57,577 bases of DNA, taken from NCBI GenBank assembly GCA_016946835.1, contig JACVTC010000290.1, positions 1-57,577 on the forward strand, given 5' to 3'. The DNA comes from Neocallimastix lanati (nom. inval.) (Eukaryota; Neocallimastigomycota; Neocallimastigomycetes; Neocallimastigales; Neocallimastigaceae). Shown here piece by piece: positions 12,401 through 23,284 of the stretch. The notes beneath the pieces are model-generated. The model had not been told where the DNA came from. It did not search any database and saw only the letters and a list, made by a program, of their open reading frames with translations. The position numbers were made by a program, and so were the translations under genes. Position 1 is the first letter of the stretch; each line of letters begins with the position of its first letter.

Positions 12401-13652
12401 TAGTATTTTTATATTTATATTTCAAAAATTTTAACTAAACTATCCAGATTTCATTCAAATAATTTAATAAATAAAAATATTTCATAAAAGAAAATAATTA
12501 TAATTATTAAAAATATTTATAGATTATAATGATAACATTGAAAGCATAATTGCTAAAAAAATAATAACAATAAAATAAATATATTTTTAACTTTTTTTTT
12601 CCAAGAAAAATAAAATGAAATAAATAACCTTTTTACGATTATTATTATCAGTTACTATTATTATTACTTAATTTGATAAATAATAAATAATAATTGAAGT
12701 TAAACAAAAATTTTTTAAATTTTTAATTTATAGTATGGTATAAACATTTTTGCTTTATATTTATATTTATACATTATAAATTATATTTCAGCTTACAATT
12801 AGTAATGTTTCATTATAACATTAAATAATATATAAATTAACTAGCAATTAGTAATTTAATAATTTATTCAATTATTAAATTATTTGAAGTAATATGTTAT
12901 TTCTTTTATATATTAAAAAATATAACTTAAAAACCTATTTTTAGTTTATCAATAATAAAAAAAAAATATTTTTTTATAAAAGTAATAAATTTCCTTTATT
13001 TAAAGATTTTACATTTCTTTATAAATATCTTAATTAGGAAAAAAAATGATTTAAACTTTGTTATTATAAAATTGAATTAATAATTATATAACTCTATATC
13101 GATTATATATTTTATTAATACTAATTTTACTTATAGTAAAAGTAAAATTACTATTAATAAAATGGGGAGATGAAAAGAATTTTTCATAATTAATTTATTA
13201 TTGATTTACTTTACATTTAATTCTATTTATTATTTATTTATTATATATTTCATAAAATAAAAAAATATATATATAAAGAAAATGAAATAAAAATTATAAC
13301 TTTACATTTAAAAATTGATAAAAAAAAATAATAAATCTAAAAATAAAATTTAAATTCTATTTAAAAAAATTATATTAATATATTTTTATATATATATATT
13401 ATCTATATAAAAATATTTATTTAATTTTTTTTTTTAAAACAACAATTGAAAGTTCAGATTAATGAAAAAATAGGCACATTTAATAGTATATTTAATATAC
13501 GTTATAATCTTTTGAATTTATTATTTTTTATAATTATTAAAGTTCTCTATAGTTGTGGTTTTAAAAAAAATTTTATAATTTAATCAATTTTAAATTTAGT
13601 ATTTTTTATAACAATATATTTATATATTTATAAATTTATTTTTATAATTATC
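12401..13652. other. AT-rich intergenic, nothing recognised
   Basis: No ORF of note and no recognisable RNA or mobile element. The composition is like that of the flanking noncoding DNA. Confidence 0.5.
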
Positions 13653-13898
13653 TTTTAGAAATAAGAATATCTTTATTATAAAAAAATATTAGAATAGTGA
13701 ATGAAAAATAATAATGTACATTTTTATGGTATTTATATTTAACATAATATATAGCTTATTATTATTATTAGTGGCATATTTTACATAAATATATTAAAAT
13801 ATTTACCATTACTGCTTAAATTAATATAATTATAAAACTTTATATTTATATTTCTATCATTCCTCCTCAACTCTAACTTTGGAAGAAAGTTAGAGTTG
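13653..13898 (-). mobile_element. Ty1/copia 3'-end relic: LTR remnant, polypurine tract and hairpin
   Basis: Read on the minus strand this is the 3' end of a copia-type element. It has a perfect 13-bp-arm hairpin (13868-13880 with 13886-13898, 5-nt loop), then a polypurine tract GAGGAGGAA, then an LTR-like stretch starting TGATAG and ending at 13653 with the CTAAAA end seen in the other LTRs here. The polypurine tract plus adjacent hairpin is shared with the elements at 15031, 46203 and 50957, which identifies this as a relic of the same kind. Internal coding sequence is lost. Confidence 0.5.
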
Positions 13899-14294
13899 TA
13901 TAGAAATGTAGCATTTGTATGACAATATAAAATAATACTTTTGTTTTTAATAGGATTATACAAAGAATAATTTATAAAGTAGAGTTATAATATTTTAAAA
14001 TAATAAAAATGATATTATACAATTTTTATATTTTTTTATATTAATATTATGTTTTAACACACTCAATATTTTATTATTTACGATATAATCTCGTTTGCTG
14101 AATTTGTTTTAATACTTCGCTAGTTGTATATTAATCGATAAATCTTTCTAAGGATTTTTTGCTTTTTGATTCTGATCATTCGAATCATTTGAAAAATCAT
14201 GATTTTTTCTTCTTCTTCACATTCTTGGTATAAAGGTTAGACTCCTTACGATTATTGTTTCCCTTTCGATGTTGAATTTCATTAATATATTTCA

Positions 14295-14402
14295 TTAATT
14301 TTCATTTTTTATTGGTAAAATTGGTTCATCAATAGTTACTGTACTAACATCTTTTTCAATTGAATTCAAATTCTGGTTGTCAATATATTCAATGAAATAC
14401 AT
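14295..14402 (-). pseudogene. Short unidentified coding-like fragment
   Basis: A 35-codon ORF from ATG 14402 with a non-repetitive composition (core SIEKDVSTVTIDEPILP) unlike the AT noise around it. Further Lys/Asn-rich coding-like sequence follows on the same strand at about 14195-14285 (QHRKGNNNRKESN) in another frame. It looks like a remnant of a larger gene, possibly a transposon protein. I do not recognise the family. Confidence 0.3.
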
Positions 14403-15030
14403 AATTAAAAAGTTAAAATACAAGCCAAATTATATAGCGTTGAATCACCAAATATATAACTTATTCACCCTTCTTACATTAAGTCCTCTTAGCTCTTTCC
14501 TGATAGGGTTGATAATGACGATTTGTTAATTATTAAAAACTTAAATAAAAAGAAGGGAGCACTATAAAATTCCTTTTAATTTAGCTAATGTATTGTTGGT
14601 AATAAAGAATATAAGAACGTATCCTTCGCAATATCAACAAGATCAAAAACAATAAAGTATTATTAATAGGTGTTCATCTATCCCGTATAGAGAGTTATAA
14701 GATAGTTTATTTATTTTATCTTTTTTTTTTTTAAATTAAAATTTAATTAATTATAGAACGAAGGATAGAAAATTTGATGCATAAAAAAAAAAAAAAACAA
14801 ACAAAAAAAAAAAAAAAAAGGATTCAACAATAAAAAGAAAAAAAAATTATAGTATCATAAAAAAATAATACCCATAATTAAAGAATAATAATAATAATCT
14901 AATTATAAATATGTATATTTTTTTTTACATGTATAAACAATTAATGTTTGAACAAAAAAAAAAAAAAAAAAAAAAAAAGTCAATTTATTATTTAGTAATA
15001 TTAATTATAAAAAAAAATTTTTTTATTTTC

Positions 15031-15234
15031 TTTTAGACACATTAATGTTTATATAATTAAATAATAGTTTAATTTATTTATATTATAGATATTTTATTAT
15101 TTATTAATATATTTTTTATGAAAATAGAACTAAAGAAAAACATATTCATTTAGAAAGCTTTTATACATGAATATTATTTATTAAATTAATTGATTGGTTA
15201 ATATAAAATGAAATATAGTAAATATATTTTAACA
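15031..15234 (-). repeat. 3' LTR of copia-A
   Basis: It matches 20670-20874 over its whole length with about five differences, one of them a single-base indel. On the minus strand it begins TGTTAAAATA and ends CTAAAA. It is immediately preceded (minus sense) by the polypurine tract GAGGAGGAG. Confidence 0.9.
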
Positions 15235-15273
15235 CTCCTCCTCAAATGTAACTTCGTTTCAATGTTACATTTG
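15235..15273 (-). promoter_or_regulatory. Polypurine tract and adjacent hairpin of copia-A
   Basis: On the minus strand GAGGAGGAG lies directly against the LTR start and should prime plus-strand DNA synthesis. Just upstream is a hairpin with perfect 10-bp arms (15243-15252 and 15264-15273) and an 11-nt loop. A hairpin in the same place occurs in the other copia elements of this window. Confidence 0.65.
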
Positions 15274-15299
15274 TTTAATTTTAACTATATTTTTTAGAA

Positions 15300-15865
15300 T
15301 TAAAATTTTAAATCCTCAATTTTATATAATAAAGAATTTCTGAATTTTTCCATAAGAGTGTTATTCAGATATTTAGTGAATCCATCGGCCAAATTATTTT
15401 GAGATTGAATATATTCTAATTTTATAAAATTTTTATTTATTATTTCTCTAATATAATGAATTCTTATATCAATATGTTTTGTCTTCGGATTAATGGATTG
15501 ATTTTTGCTGTTGAATATGGCAGCTTTGTTATCTATTTTTATTTTAATACATTTAATATTATAATATATAATTCTTTCATTAAGTTTAAATACCAAATGC
15601 AGTGCTTGCCACATTCACTCAGACTATAATACTCCGATTCTGCAGTAGATGTTGACACACAGTGTTGTAGCTTGGAACACCAGCTAGTTGGTGCGTTGCC
15701 CATGGTTATTAAAAAACCTGTTGTTGATCTTCTGGTTTCAGTATCTCCTGCAAAGTCGGCATCAACAAAGGCTTCTATTCCTAGTTTCCTTGTATAGTTT
15801 ATCCCGTAACTCGTTGTTCCTTTAAGATATCTTAGTATTCGTACGACATTGTTCCAGTCTTCCAT
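15300..15865 (-). pseudogene. copia-A RNase H domain (two overlapping frames)
   Basis: The first part (15539-15865) carries the conserved connection and RNase H start: LRYLKGT, then EAFVDADFAGD and RRSTTGF, with STAESEYYSLSEC. The frame then breaks near 15600. The second part (15300-15614) continues in another frame with the IDNKAAI core, the KHIDIRIHYIRE motif and a C-terminal NNLADGFTKYL, all typical of Ty1/copia RNase H. One frameshift separates the halves. It would be the C-terminus of the Pol polyprotein and is not expressible as it stands. Confidence 0.75.
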
Positions 15866-16057
15866 ATTTGATTTTCGTGCTGCTTTACTTACCGAAAATA
15901 GAATATCAGGTCTGGTGCATATAGCAATGTAGAGTAAATTTCCTATTGCACTTCGGTAGGTAGTTTGATTAAACTTTATATTTCTAAGTTTGTCGTCCGT
16001 AATTGGTTTTGTATTCCTTAATGGTTTTTCATTATTATATTGAATTTCTCTAAAACT

Positions 16058-16297
16058 CTATAATGTATCTTCTTTAATGCATAAAATATCCATTTTGTGT
16101 TTAACAAATTTTATTCCGATAACGAAATCCACGTCTCCAATTTCTTTTATTTTATATTTTCTTTTGAAATATTCTTTTATAATTTTAATTTCATTCTCTT
16201 TTCCAGCGATTAAAATATCGTCAACATAAATACCGACGATACATAAAATGTTTTTATTTTTACCATTTTTTACATATATACATGGTTCACTTACCAT
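16058..16297 (-). pseudogene. copia-A reverse transcriptase C-terminal part with YVDD box
   Basis: The frame includes SEPCIYV and then the catalytic box GIYVDDILIAG (about 16217-16231), followed by KIKEIGDVDFVIGIKF, the standard order in copia RT. The part of RT upstream, with the first catalytic Asp and the template grip, is missing because of a deletion near 16310-16340. The frame ends at a stop just before the RNase H part. Confidence 0.75.
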
Positions 16298-16317
16298 TCT
16301 TCTAAGTCCTATTTTAG

Positions 16318-17298
16318 TTAAGATTTTATTAATTTCTTTATTCCATTTACTGCATTAATCCACTCTTTTCTATCAATTAAATTTTGAATGTCTTTATAAT
16401 TTTCTGGTTCTCTTAAGGTATTTGTTGTCTTTCTTCTTTTGTTATTACTTTCATTTATAATATTCATAGTTCTTTTTTTATTATTGGTCTCGATATTATT
16501 TAATTTAAATGAATTGTTATTAGTCAATAAAGTATTTATAATTTCGTTTCCATTACGTTGAATATAATTTTTATTGATAATTGTGTTGTCATTTACTCTG
16601 CTGCTTTCAATATTATTATTGTTATTGATTGTTTTATTGGCTGTATTATCATTTATTTTATTATTATTATCTTCTCTATTTTGGCTATTATTATTATTTT
16701 CAATATTATTATTATTAATTCTAATTTTATTATTACTATTATTTGTATTATTATTATTACTATTATTTGTATTATTATTATTATTATTATTTATATTATT
16801 ATTATTGATAAAATTATTATTGGTTATGTCATTATTATTAATTTTATTATTGTTTATATTATTATTATTATTTGTATTATTATTAATGAAATTATTGTTA
16901 TGGTTATTATTATTGATATTTTCATTGTTATTGTTACTATTATTGTTACTGTAATTATTATTTCTTTGTTTTTTGTTATATTTTCTTTTATTCTTAGAAT
17001 TATTTTTATTGATTATATCTTCGTATATATTTTGTATATTGTTATTATTTAATATTGGTGAATTTCTTAGGATGTTTTCTGAATTAAAAAATTCATTAGA
17101 ACTTGGATAATCAATTTTATTTAATCTTTGTTGAATATTATGATTAATGTTATATGTATTGGTATCGTATGTATTTTTATTATAGTATGTATTATATGTA
17201 TTATTTCCCCTGATTTCGTGATCCGGAATAAAATTGGAAAATTCAGGTGAGCATTCTTTAAGATAACTGTTTCCAGGATTCGATTCGAAAAAAAGCAA
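16318..17298 (-). pseudogene. copia-A Pol linker: Asn-rich region and start of RT
   Basis: The 326-codon frame joins the end of the integrase region to the first residues of RT. Its centre (16600-17050) is dominated by Asn runs encoded by AAT repeats. The C-terminal piece (ENYKDIQNLIDRKEWINAVNG) is the conserved copia RT entry, after which the normal RT sequence is cut off. It is offset in frame from the integrase ORF upstream, with a frameshift near 17290 in a poly-A run. The plus-strand Ile/Leu-rich ORFs over this region are only shadows of the AAT repeats. Confidence 0.7.
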
Positions 17299-18109
17299 CA
17301 GATCTAGATAGGATTATTTTATTAGTAGTAATATCTAAAATTTTGTAAGCTGATGGATTTTCAGAGTATCCTAGAAAAATCCCTGGTTTAGTATTGTTAT
17401 CGAATTTAGATCTAAAGACTTTAGGAATAAAGAAATAAACTTTGCATCCAAATACTTTAATATTTGAATAGTTGACCTTTGTTTTGTTAATTATTTCATA
17501 AGGTATTTTCATATTTATTCCTTTGTGTGGAATGCGATTATGTATATAATTAGCAGTAGAGGTAGCATCTTCCCAAAATTGGTGACTAAGTTTAGAGTCA
17601 TTCAGCATAGCTTTGGCGGAATTAATTAGGGTGCCATTGAATCGTTCCACCCTTCCATTTTGTTGTGGGTTATATGGTACAGTTAGCTGATGTTTGATAC
17701 CATAAGATTTAAAGAATAAATTAAAATTATTATTGCAAAATTCTGTACCATTATCCGTTCGAATATATATAATTCTAGTATTATACTTATTTTTAATACT
17801 TAAAAACCAATTGTAAAATGAGTTAAAGGTGTCACTTTTAGATTTTAAAAACAAAGTCCATCCATAACGTGAATAGTCATCGAGGATTGTAAAAAGATAT
17901 TTGTTACCTTAAAGTGATTCAGGAAGAGGTCCAACCAAGTCCATGTGAAGTAATTCAAATATATGTTTCGACTTATTTATTGCTTGCTTATATGGTTTAT
18001 TTTTAAGTTTTGAATTCATACAAATTGGGCATTGATTAACTGGTGTATTAAGTTTTAATAATTTGTTTTTAATATGACTAATATCAAAATGACATAATTT
18101 TCTATGCCA
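17258..18109 (-). pseudogene. copia-A integrase (pre-integrase zinc region and catalytic core)
   Basis: Directly after the stop at 18110 the same frame reads WHRKLCHFDI and CPICMNSK, the His/Cys zinc-binding GAG-pre-integrase region. Next comes the DDE core: Asp in HMDLVGPLP (about 17935), Asp in IRTDNGTEF, and Glu in QQNGRVERFNGT. A second TAA lies at 17909-17911 between the first Asp motif and the DDYSRYGW stretch. The frame ends at 17258, where a frameshift carries the sequence into the next piece. The catalytic triad is present but the gene is broken by stops. Confidence 0.8.
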
Positions 18110-19696
18110 TTAATTTAATCTCTTTGCTGCATTTGGTGTAGTGAAATTTATTTCTAAATTATTATGTTGATTATTATTATTATTGAGATTTATTTTATTA
18201 TTGGAAAACCAAATTTTAAATGTATTAGTCTTGGTTGCAGTGATGTTAACTATTCTTTTATCATTGCTATTGTAAATGATTGCATATGATTTATTATTTG
18301 AATTATTAAAAACAATTTTGTAATTTTCTTTTAGTAATTTGCATATGGATATTAAATTTTTATTGATGGCTGGAGAGTAGTATACCTCATTAAGTATTAC
18401 TTCATTGTTGTTTACATACCCCTTAAATTTTCCTTTATGGACAGCTGTAATTATTTGTCCATTAGCTAGATTAATTTCTTCATTACATTTTTTTATGTCT
18501 ATTAGAAGATTAAGATTGCTTGTGATATTGATTGAAGCACCGGAGTCCAAAATCCAACATGAAAGAAAGTTTTTGTTATTATCTTCATTTAAAAATTTTT
18601 TTTCAACGTTACAGTAATTTAATTCAATATTATTTTCTGTATTATAATCTTTAGTAAAGGCATCTGCGTATATTGTGTCATAATTACTTGAAGAGGCATC
18701 ATTAGTGTTCACATAATTAATATCGTTTTGAAATTTTCTTTTGTTTTTAGTTCTTTTATTAAATTTATTTTTGTTTTGATTTTTATATAAATTATTTTTT
18801 CTGAATTTACATTCATAGAAGTAATGTCCTCTTCTTCCACAATAGTTACATCTTCCACTACTCCTTTTGAGACTTTTTCTTTTACCTTTAGTTTTATTAT
18901 TGTTTCGATAATTCTTGCTCTTTCTTGTTTCAGCATTGAAGAGAACATTATTATTGTTGTTTTCCTGAATGGAATTTTTTTCTTTTAAATTAGATAAAAC
19001 GATATTAGGGATGATTTCCTTAACATAGGAGCAGCATGATTCCCAACTCTTATGTTGAAAGACGTTTATCCACCTTAGATCTTCAGGTAAGCATCTATTT
19101 AGAATGCCGATTTTTGTATTTATACTAAGGTCATTGTCAATTTTCTCAAGTTCGTCTATTAAATTTTGCAAATTGGCAATGAATATATTTATATCGGTCT
19201 TGGTGTCAAACTTCATTGTTTCAATTTTGTTTTGGATTTCGATTTTTCTTCTTTCCTTGCTTTTGGTAAACGATTCTTGGAAGATGTTCCAAATTTGAAA
19301 AGCGGTCTTTTCATTTCCATTTATTAGTTTTTGTGTTTGTTCTCCAAGCCCATTTATGATAATCCATTTGGTCGTGATGTCGTTAGTTATATCAATGTTT
19401 TTAGTGTTCTTTTCATAAACTAACGAACTATCAAATTTATCCTCCGGGTAATCTGTTAATTCTTCTCTTATATCTCTCTTTCTTAACTTCTTTACAATTG
19501 GATGAAGGACATATTTGGTTAATTTATTTATTGTTAGCAAATACAGAATTTTTCTTTTCCAACCAGAGTAGTTTTCTGTATTTAGTTCAGTAATTTGGTT
19601 GAAATTTTCGGAATAATTAAAGGTTATTCCGTTATGTGTAATATCTTCTCCGGTGAGGTTGATAACTTGTTCTTGGTTTCTTCTTCTTCCAGCCAT
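18110..19696 (-). CDS. copia-A Gag and protease (528 aa)
   Basis: It starts at ATG 19696 just downstream of the leader. Residues 1-240 are the copia Gag region (ENYSGWKRKILYLL near 42-54). The nucleocapsid zinc knuckle is CX2CX4HX4C with Cys283, Cys286, His291 and Cys296, inside a basic stretch. The aspartic protease active site follows as WILDSGAS, with the Asp at residue 384. The frame stops at 18110, but integrase sequence continues in phase past the TAA. This stop is probably a mutation rather than the natural gag-pol boundary, since it falls inside the pre-integrase region. Confidence 0.85.
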   Translation of the reverse strand: MAGRRRNQEQVINLTGEDITHNGITFNYSENFNQITELNTENYSGWKRKILYLLTINKLTKYVLHPIVKKLRKRDIREELTDYPEDKFDSSLVYEKNTKNIDITNDITTKWIIINGLGEQTQKLINGNEKTAFQIWNIFQESFTKSKERRKIEIQNKIETMKFDTKTDINIFIANLQNLIDELEKIDNDLSINTKIGILNRCLPEDLRWINVFQHKSWESCCSYVKEIIPNIVLSNLKEKNSIQENNNNNVLFNAETRKSKNYRNNNKTKGKRKSLKRSSGRCNYCGRRGHYFYECKFRKNNLYKNQNKNKFNKRTKNKRKFQNDINYVNTNDASSSNYDTIYADAFTKDYNTENNIELNYCNVEKKFLNEDNNKNFLSCWILDSGASINITSNLNLLIDIKKCNEEINLANGQIITAVHKGKFKGYVNNNEVILNEVYYSPAINKNLISICKLLKENYKIVFNNSNNKSYAIIYNSNDKRIVNITATKTNTFKIWFSNNKINLNNNNNQHNNLEINFTTPNAAKRLN

Positions 19697-20210
19697 TTCG
19701 AGTACTTTTGAAGTCTTAAATTTTTATTATTATTTTAAATTAATTATAACTATTTTTTAATATCTCAATTAATAAAAATATTTTAGTAGTTTTTTTTTTT
19801 TAAAAAAAATATTATAATATTTAATTCTGTTAATTTTTATTAATTTATTAGTATTAATTTGTTATATTAAAAATTCTCATTTTAATTTTTACTTAAATTT
19901 GATTTCATTAATTTGTTACTATTTTTATCTCATTTAGTATTGTAATACCAAACTTTAATAATTAAAGCATTTATATTATTTAATTTATTATTAATTTTGA
20001 TTAAATAAAAGGTGATTATTATTTGATTAGATTTTTTATTTTTTATTCATTGATTAGTTTTATAATTTCATTTTAATATATTTGATATATTATATAATGT
20101 GATTTATTCAAAATTTTATTTAATACATATAATTAGTTTTTTTTATTATTACTTTAATTTAATTATATTTTTTATATTAATAATATTTTAGTTTCAAATT
20201 TATCTAAATA

Positions 20211-20450
20211 CCATCAGTTGACTATTTATTTCTCATCTTGATGATATTAGATTTAATTTAATTTAATATTAGTATCATCAGTTGACTATTTATTTCTCAT
20301 CTTGATGATACTGTGTTTATTTTATTTTTAATATTAATATCATCAGTTGACAATAAATTTTTCATCTTGATGATATCATTTTTATTTTATTTTAATATTA
20401 ATATCATCAGTTGACAATAAATTTTTCATCTTGATGATATTAATTTTATT
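20211..20450. repeat. Four tandem units of about 60 bp in the copia-A leader
   Basis: Each unit contains (T)ATCATCAGTTGAC, 15-17 variable bases, then TCATCTTGATGATA. Units start near 20211, 20275, 20339 and 20402. Within a unit TATCATCA and TGATGATA are inverted, so each can fold as a hairpin presenting the GTTGAC core on the loop side. Related GTTGACTATT-bearing units occur in the copia-B leader at 55287-55455. Confidence 0.75.
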
Positions 20451-20641
20451 ATTTAACAATTTAACTATAATTTTATTTATTGTTGATTAAAAAAAATCTT
20501 TATTTCTTATGGATTTGATTCGGTAATAAATAAAATACAATAAATAATAAAAATAATAATTTATTAGTTCTTTGGTTTTATTGAAAGGTAAAAATAGAAA
20601 AATTTAATTTATATTATAACTTAACTTTATTTTAATTCAAA

Positions 20642-20669
20642 CTCAATTAGTAGATTGAGACTCTTAATC
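20642..20669 (-). promoter_or_regulatory. copia-A primer binding site, complementary to half of tRNA-Lys(CUU)
   Basis: On the plus strand this reads like the D-arm to anticodon part of a lysine tRNA: CTCAATTAGTAG, then GACTCTTAATC with the CTT anticodon inside a 7-nt loop pattern. It abuts the 5' LTR. The minus-strand element RNA would therefore pair with an internally cleaved tRNA, as in Drosophila copia and yeast Ty5, which use initiator-Met half-tRNAs. The lysine assignment comes from remembered tRNA-Lys sequences. Confidence 0.6.
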
Positions 20670-20874
20670 TTTTAGACACTTTAATCTTTATATAATTAAA
20701 TAATAGTTTAATTTATTTATATTATAGATATTTTATTATTTATTAATATATTTTTTATAAAAAATAGAACTAAAGAAAAACATATTCATTTAGAAAGCTT
20801 TTATACATGAATATTATTTATTAAATTAATTGATTGGTTAATATAAAATGAAGTATAGTAAATATATTTTAACA
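20670..20874 (-). repeat. 5' LTR of copia-A
   Basis: Partner of the LTR at 15031-15234. On the minus strand it starts TGTTAAAATA. Its inner end touches the tRNA-Lys-like primer site. Confidence 0.9.
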
Positions 20875-20887
20875 CATATTAATACAA

Positions 20888-22500
20888 TTTATATTGATTT
20901 TATTATATTATATACATATATGTATTTATTTTATTAATTAATTATTATTTATTAATAATTATATATTATATAAGAAATACAGATTAAATATATGTAATTC
21001 TTGAATAATTTTGATTATGGGTTACATATTGTGTAAATTGATAGAATATGAAAAATATTTGAAATATGTATAAAATATATTAAACTATAATCTAATATAA
21101 TTTATATAAGCTACAACATATTATTATAAAATTATTTAATTTAGAATAATTTAATGAAGTTATATATAATAAAATATATAAATAAGCTTGATATAATTAT
21201 AAAGCACCAACTTTAAATAAAGATTTTTTATATATTTAAAAATGTTAAAATTTGTTTACCTGTTCTTAAAATTAATTAATGTATGAATATAAAAGATTTT
21301 TCTTTATTAATAATATTCTAATAGAAATTTAAAGATTTTATTTATTTTTTTTAAAAATCAATATTTATATTATAAATATGAAATAATTATTTATATATTT
21401 ATATCAATATGATGTCATCTTTGAAGTCAATAATATTAAAATTTTTATATATACTTAATTTAAGTTTTCTTTATAATTAAAAAAGTTTGTAATAATTATG
21501 AAAACTTTAAATTTTAATTTTAATTTCAATTCAATTCAAATAATATTAATTATTTTTTTTCTAAAAATATAAAACGAATTAGAATAAAAATAAAAAAAAG
21601 GAATATTATTTTTGATTAAAAAATCTTCTAATAATAAAATAATTATAAATATTAATACGAAATAATTTTAATGAAAATTATAAATAAAATAAATATCAAT
21701 AGTTTATTAATAAAAATTTTATTAATGTTAGATTACAAAGTATTATTATATTTATATATAATTAATATATTCTTATTTTTAAAGGATTAGTAGTCTCGAT
21801 CTTATTATTAAATTGAGTAAAATATAAAAATTTAGTATAAATAAATTTAATAAATTAATATTTGTATTATAAAAAAACATAAATCAAGAATTTTATATTA
21901 TTAAAATATTCATATTTTAATAATTCATACTTTTTTTAATATAAATCATAAATTTTAAAGTTAAAATTCGATAATACTTATTATTGAAATTAATGAAATA
22001 TAGCATTAAATTATAAATATTTTATTCAGTTAATAAATTTAACTGATAATTAAATTAAGAATCTTATAAATTAATTTAGGTAATTTAATAAATAAATATA
22101 TTTTATAAAAAAAAAATAATAATAATTAAAATATACTTATATAAATTGAATTTATGATTTAAAAATTATCAATAATATAATAAATATATTACTAATATTA
22201 ATTTTTTTATAAAAAAATTAAAGTAAATAAATAATTAACAAGCATTAATAAATTAAAGAATTAATTGTTTGCAAATAATGTTAAAATGAAAGTACAATAA
22301 AAAAAATAAAATAGTCAGCTACTTTAAATGTATACTGAAAATAAAATAAAAATAAAAAATTAATAAAAATTATTATAATAATATTTAATTAATAAGTTTT
22401 AATAATAAATTGAAAATAAAGAAATAATTATCTATTAAATTATAAACTGAAAGTAAAAAATATATTAACATTATTTTGGTGCATTATCAAATAATTTAAA
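20888..22500 (+). repeat. Dispersed degenerate repeat, copy 2
   Basis: Same-orientation counterpart of 10410-12400. Shared blocks include TATTGATTTTAT at the start, CATCTTTGAAGTCAATAATA near 21416-21435, and GTTTATTAATAAAAATTTTA followed by TATTCTTATTTTTAAAGG near 21700-21785. It lacks the LTR and AT array of copy 1. Copia-A ends 14 bases before it. It contains no ORF. Confidence 0.55.
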
Positions 22501-22903
22501 ATACTTTTAATTGATTTATATTTATCATTAATATTTTTATTTATGATATTATATTTATTATTAATTTCAATAAGATACTATTTTGTACATTGTATGGATG
22601 CTAGTTGAGATTGAGTCTGATTTTTATTTTAAGTTGAATTTTGGTTTTGATTATTCCTGTTTCTTCTTCTCATTTTGAATAATTTAAATCTTATTATTGT
22701 ATTTTAGTATTTTAATTGAATTTAAATTATTATAATAATCTAATTATTTAAAAAAAATGGTTACTATCAGGAAATTATTAGGATTAATGACTTATTTTAT
22801 ATTAATTTTTTATTTAAATTTTTATTATAATCCTATTAAATTATTATTTATTACAATTATATAAAGATATAATATTTATATTTCTATTACCTATACATAG
22901 CTC

Positions 22904-23068
22904 TAATAGTATTGACGATAATAACCGTTAAAGCTTTTAAAAAATCGTCCTTTATAAAAATAATCTAGTTTTTCAATTTTTTTGATATATATAAATTTAA
23001 AAACTAGATTATTTTTATAAAGGACGATTTTTTAAAAGCTTTAATGGTTATTATCGTCAATACTATTA
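22904..23068. repeat. Near-perfect foldback: 70-bp arms, 25-nt loop
   Basis: The left arm (22904-22973) is the reverse complement of the right arm (22999-23068) at 69 of 70 positions. The single difference would be a G-U pair in RNA. The 25-base loop is T-rich. The outermost bases of both arms are TA, which fits a TA target duplication as left by Tc1/mariner-type elements. It is either a young foldback MITE or a source of hairpin RNA. It has no coding content. Confidence 0.8.
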
Positions 23069-23284
23069 TAAACCCAATAATTGTTTTACCGAAATAATAT
23101 CATTTTATTTTTTTCATAAAAACAAAAAAAAAAAAAAATTTAAATAATTTAATATTCAATGATATAATTTTATATATAATTACTCTTTATAGTTATTTTA
23201 TATATAACTATTTATACTAAAATAATAAATAGTTAGATATAATATAAAAAGAAAAATATAAATACTTGTTATATTACCCTTTCT

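Larger units (their letters stand above)
19697..20669 (-). other. copia-A leader (5' untranslated) region
   Basis: About 970 bases between the primer site and the Gag ATG. It contains the four-unit tandem hairpin array (20211-20450) and otherwise AT-rich DNA without ORFs. It would carry the RNA packaging and translation signals of the element. Confidence 0.6.
15031..20874 (-). mobile_element. Ty1/copia LTR retrotransposon (copia-A), defective
   Basis: Two near-identical LTRs of about 204 bp bound a minus-strand gag-protease-integrase-RT-RNase H series. That order, with integrase before reverse transcriptase, defines Ty1/copia. The 5' LTR is at 20670-20874 and the 3' LTR at 15031-15234. The coding region has two in-frame TAA stops, a frameshift and a large RT deletion, so it cannot encode a full set of proteins. 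The flanks (CATAT right, TTTTC left) show no target-site duplication, so the element may have recombined or its edges may have changed. Confidence 0.88.

Noticed and set aside
16558-17052. Long plus-strand ORFs rich in Ile and Leu
   Set aside because: They are the reverse reading of AAT repeats that encode Asn in copia-A Pol.
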